Part shown: positions 61,776-64,000 of the stretch, piece by piece | Numbering within the stretch: the stretch's first letter is position 1 | How the letters are laid out: every line of letters starts with the position of its first letter | Source: Flavipsychrobacter sp. | Lineage (GTDB): Bacteria > Bacteroidota > Bacteroidia > Chitinophagales > Chitinophagaceae | DNA length: 64,000 nt | Direction of reading: 5' to 3' | NCBI GenBank assembly: GCA_016786665.1 | Contig: JAEUVZ010000021.1 | Span: 1-64,000, forward strand | Position numbers and translations under genes: made by a program | Notes under the pieces: generated by a model | What the model saw: the letters and a program-made list of their open reading frames with translations, nothing else | The model's database searches: none | What the model was told of the DNA's origin: nothing

Positions 61776-64000
61776 ATGAAGAACCTTATACTACTGGCAA
61801 TAGCCCTATGCAGCGCGGGCAATGTTTCCGCACAGAAAGCACGGCTCTCGCCACAGGCAAAATTATTCATGCTCCGCACCCCGGAAGAACGCAGGAAACC
61901 CATAGAAGGCTACGTGTATCAACTGGATGCAAACCACAATCCCTACATCAGTACGCTCATAAAGGCCGGTACTGTTTCAGTAGCGGACCTTACTGCCATA
62001 GGGGCACGGGTAGGCACACGCGCCGGCAATATCTGGACTGTTTACGTACCGGTGGGGAGCATGGACGCTTTCGTTAACACCAGCGGCATTGAATACATAG
62101 AAACCGACCAACCCGTATTTGCCGATATGGACACTGCCCGTATAGTAACACGGGTAGACTCCGTGCACCAGGGCATAGGACTGCCCATGCCCTATGCCGG
62201 CAAGAATGTGGTAGTAGGCATCATAGATGCGGGCTTCGACTTTACTCATGTCTCCCTCTTCGATACCTCCGGTGTTACCTACCGGGTAAAGAAGGCGTGG
62301 TCGCAAAAGACACCCGGCATACCACCTTCCCAGTTTTTCTACGGCAATGAAATGGTTACGGCCAACGCTCTTTTTAACGCCAAGACAGACGCTTACAATT
62401 TCTCTCACGGCGCGCATGTAGCCGGTATAGCCGCCGGTTCCGGCTATGGCGGAGACAATACCCACAGCAAGTACCGCGGCATGGCCTACGAAAGCGACCT
62501 GGTACTGGTGGGCATTACCCCTACCGAAGAGTCGTGGACGGGTACAGGGCTGGCAGAGATAATAGACGGTATCAACTATATTTTTTCCTACGCCAATGTA
62601 AACGGCAAGCCCGCCGTTGCCAACCTGAGCTGGGGCTGCAGCATGGGCCCGCACGATGGCTCATCGCTCTTTAGCCAGGCATGCGATAACCTTACCGGCC
62701 CCGGTAAAATATTCGTTTGCTCCGCAGGGAATAATGGCCAGGAACTGATACACTTCAACAAAACCTTCAACCCTACCGACACCATTGTAACCACCACACT
62801 GAACGTACCCCTGGTGCAGAATAAAAAGCGAGCATGGGTAGATGCCTGGGGCGACAGCACGCAGTCGTTCTGTATACAGGCCAGCCTGTACGATGGCGCC
62901 AACCTGCTCACATCGCTGAACACGTATTGCACCGGAGATGCAGGCACCGGCGCTTACGACCTGTACATGATAGGGCAGAACGGGGACACTTGTTTTATTT
63001 CAGTAGCTACCGACTCTGCGGCCTTCAATGGCAAGCCGCGCGCCTTCCTGGACGTGTACAACAAAACCAACGACATGATAGTGCTGACCCTAACCGCAAC
63101 CGGGGGCACCGTAAATATGTGGACGGGCCTGGTGAACAACAAAACCGGCTACTACGGCAGCTTTACCCACTACCAGGGCATCAGCCATATGCAGGCGGGC
63201 AATACCAATACCACCATCAGCGATATATCGTCCTCGCAGTCGGCTATTGCCGTGGGCGCATATGCCTCCCGCACGGTGTTTACCAACATACTGGGCAATA
63301 ACGTAAGCTATACCAACTATGTGGTGAAGGGGAATATCGCTCCGTTTTCCAGTCGCGGCCCATCTATAGATGGCCGTACCAAACCCGACATCACCGCTCC
63401 CGGCCTGGTACTTGGCTCTGCTGTAAGCAGTTACGATACCAATATGGCCAACACTACCGGACCAGGCTATCCCAATGTGGTGAGCAGCTACTACAAGCAG
63501 CAGAACAACCGCACCTACCAGTATGCCATGCTGATGGGCACATCCATGTCTTCGCCGGCGGCGGCCGGTATCATTGCGCTCCTGCTCCAGGTGAAGCCTA
63601 CACTCACCCCTGCTGAGATACACACCCTGCTGAAGGAAACTGCCATACTGGATAACTATACCGGCAACATCCCCTCACAGGGAAGCAACACCTGGGGATG
63701 GGGCAAGATAAATGCCTACCAACCCATATATATACTGCTACAGGAGCTGGGAATAGAACAAGTGTCTTCATCGGGCGAACAACTGGCCTGCCTGCTTTAC
63801 CCTAACCCCAACAAGGGCACGTACAACCTGGAATACAATACTGAAGCAGACGAAACGCTGCAGGTAGAGGTGCTTTCTGTAACCGGGGCTACACTTCTGC
63901 ACCGCGAGTGGAAAGCTACCCGCGGGGGCAACCACACTACCATCAGCCTGCAATCGCTCCCAGCCGGTTCTTACTTTACGCGGCTCAGCAACGGGAAAGG
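61776..64000 (+). CDS. Secreted S8 subtilase with sorting domain, 3' end cut by window edge
   Basis: The frame is open to the window end (741 complete codons). Signal peptide about 1-20 (cleaved near VSAQK). The catalytic triad of subtilases is Asp151 (GIIDAGFDF), His211 (SHGAHVAG) and Ser590 (MGTSMSSPAAAG), separated by an insertion of about 130 residues (roughly 340-470) that includes a beta-rich part. A type IX sorting domain starts at about residue 672 (LYPNPNKGTYNLEY) and runs off the edge before its end. Probably a surface or secreted protease; the N-terminal about 125 residues may be an inhibitor propeptide. Confidence 0.9.
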   Translation, partial: MKNLILLAIALCSAGNVSAQKARLSPQAKLFMLRTPEERRKPIEGYVYQLDANHNPYISTLIKAGTVSVADLTAIGARVGTRAGNIWTVYVPVGSMDAFVNTSGIEYIETDQPVFADMDTARIVTRVDSVHQGIGLPMPYAGKNVVVGIIDAGFDFTHVSLFDTSGVTYRVKKAWSQKTPGIPPSQFFYGNEMVTANALFNAKTDAYNFSHGAHVAGIAAGSGYGGDNTHSKYRGMAYESDLVLVGITPTEESWTGTGLAEIIDGINYIFSYANVNGKPAVANLSWGCSMGPHDGSSLFSQACDNLTGPGKIFVCSAGNNGQELIHFNKTFNPTDTIVTTTLNVPLVQNKKRAWVDAWGDSTQSFCIQASLYDGANLLTSLNTYCTGDAGTGAYDLYMIGQNGDTCFISVATDSAAFNGKPRAFLDVYNKTNDMIVLTLTATGGTVNMWTGLVNNKTGYYGSFTHYQGISHMQAGNTNTTISDISSSQSAIAVGAYASRTVFTNILGNNVSYTNYVVKGNIAPFSSRGPSIDGRTKPDITAPGLVLGSAVSSYDTNMANTTGPGYPNVVSSYYKQQNNRTYQYAMLMGTSMSSPAAAGIIALLLQVKPTLTPAEIHTLLKETAILDNYTGNIPSQGSNTWGWGKINAYQPIYILLQELGIEQVSSSGEQLACLLYPNPNKGTYNLEYNTEADETLQVEVLSVTGATLLHREWKATRGGNHTTISLQSLPAGSYFTRLSNGK

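Noticed and set aside
1-64000. tRNA, rRNA, CRISPR or complete insertion sequence
   Set aside because: No cloverleaf, rRNA block, regularly spaced repeat-spacer unit or transposase was found by reading both strands.

Overview
The window looks like chromosomal DNA of a Bacteroidota member, most likely Chitinophagia. Supporting features are several secreted proteins ending in type IX secretion sorting or gliding-type C-terminal domains, a PorP/SprF-family outer-membrane protein beside a giant PKD-repeat protein, a GWxTD-domain protein, BshC of bacillithiol synthesis, and several close matches to the Bacteroidetes promoter element TAnnTTTG with almost no Shine-Dalgarno sequences. It carries diaminopimelate-type wall genes (dapF, mpl, lysA). 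I see no rRNA, tRNA, CRISPR array or complete insertion sequence.

Layout. 0-7.2 kb: housekeeping genes (folC cut by the window edge, dapF, GWxTD, WbqC-like, polyprenyl-phosphate glycosyltransferase, exonuclease, mpl, a tiny lipoprotein). 7.2-14.1 kb: an A+T-richer accessory segment. It holds a possible structured RNA, short direct repeats, two dispersed repeat families (R1, two copies; R2, three copies), two paralogous small proteins of unknown function, a three-helix membrane protein, a lipoprotein, a coupled pair of TPR-AAA ATPase and TPR-six-helix membrane protein, and a gene remnant. 14.1-28.5 kb: beta-barrel protein, bshC, radC, a polysaccharide-type trio (oxidoreductase, lipoprotein, sugar transferase), recR, two sorting-domain proteins, MazG-like, MoxR, a DinB-like protein, a class III adenylate cyclase and a membrane TPR/HTH regulator. 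28.7-31.5 kb: a 902-residue PKD/gliding-type protein.

31.6-41.5 kb: a heme locus. hemA-hemC-hemD-hemE-hemF-hemB-hemL run leftwards as a tight cluster, and hemH-hemJ run rightwards from the shared upstream region. Together they cover every step from glutamyl-tRNA to protoheme by the C5 pathway and an oxygen-dependent coproporphyrinogen oxidase. 41.5-50.3 kb: PorP/SprF-like protein, a 1506-residue PKD protein and an M16 peptidase. 50.4-58.3 kb: biotin operon bioB-bioF-bioD-bioA followed without a gap by a ferritin-like protein with a complete-looking diiron ligand set and by acs, then lysA. 58.3-64 kb: LOG-family protein, a fused SpmA/SpmB-like membrane protein, two lipoproteins and a subtilase with sorting domain that runs off the window end.

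Most promising for new biology: the TPR-AAA/TPR-membrane pair, the R1-gene-R2 modules around the paralogous small genes, and the ferritin-like protein built into the biotin operon. Functions of all three are inferred, not shown.
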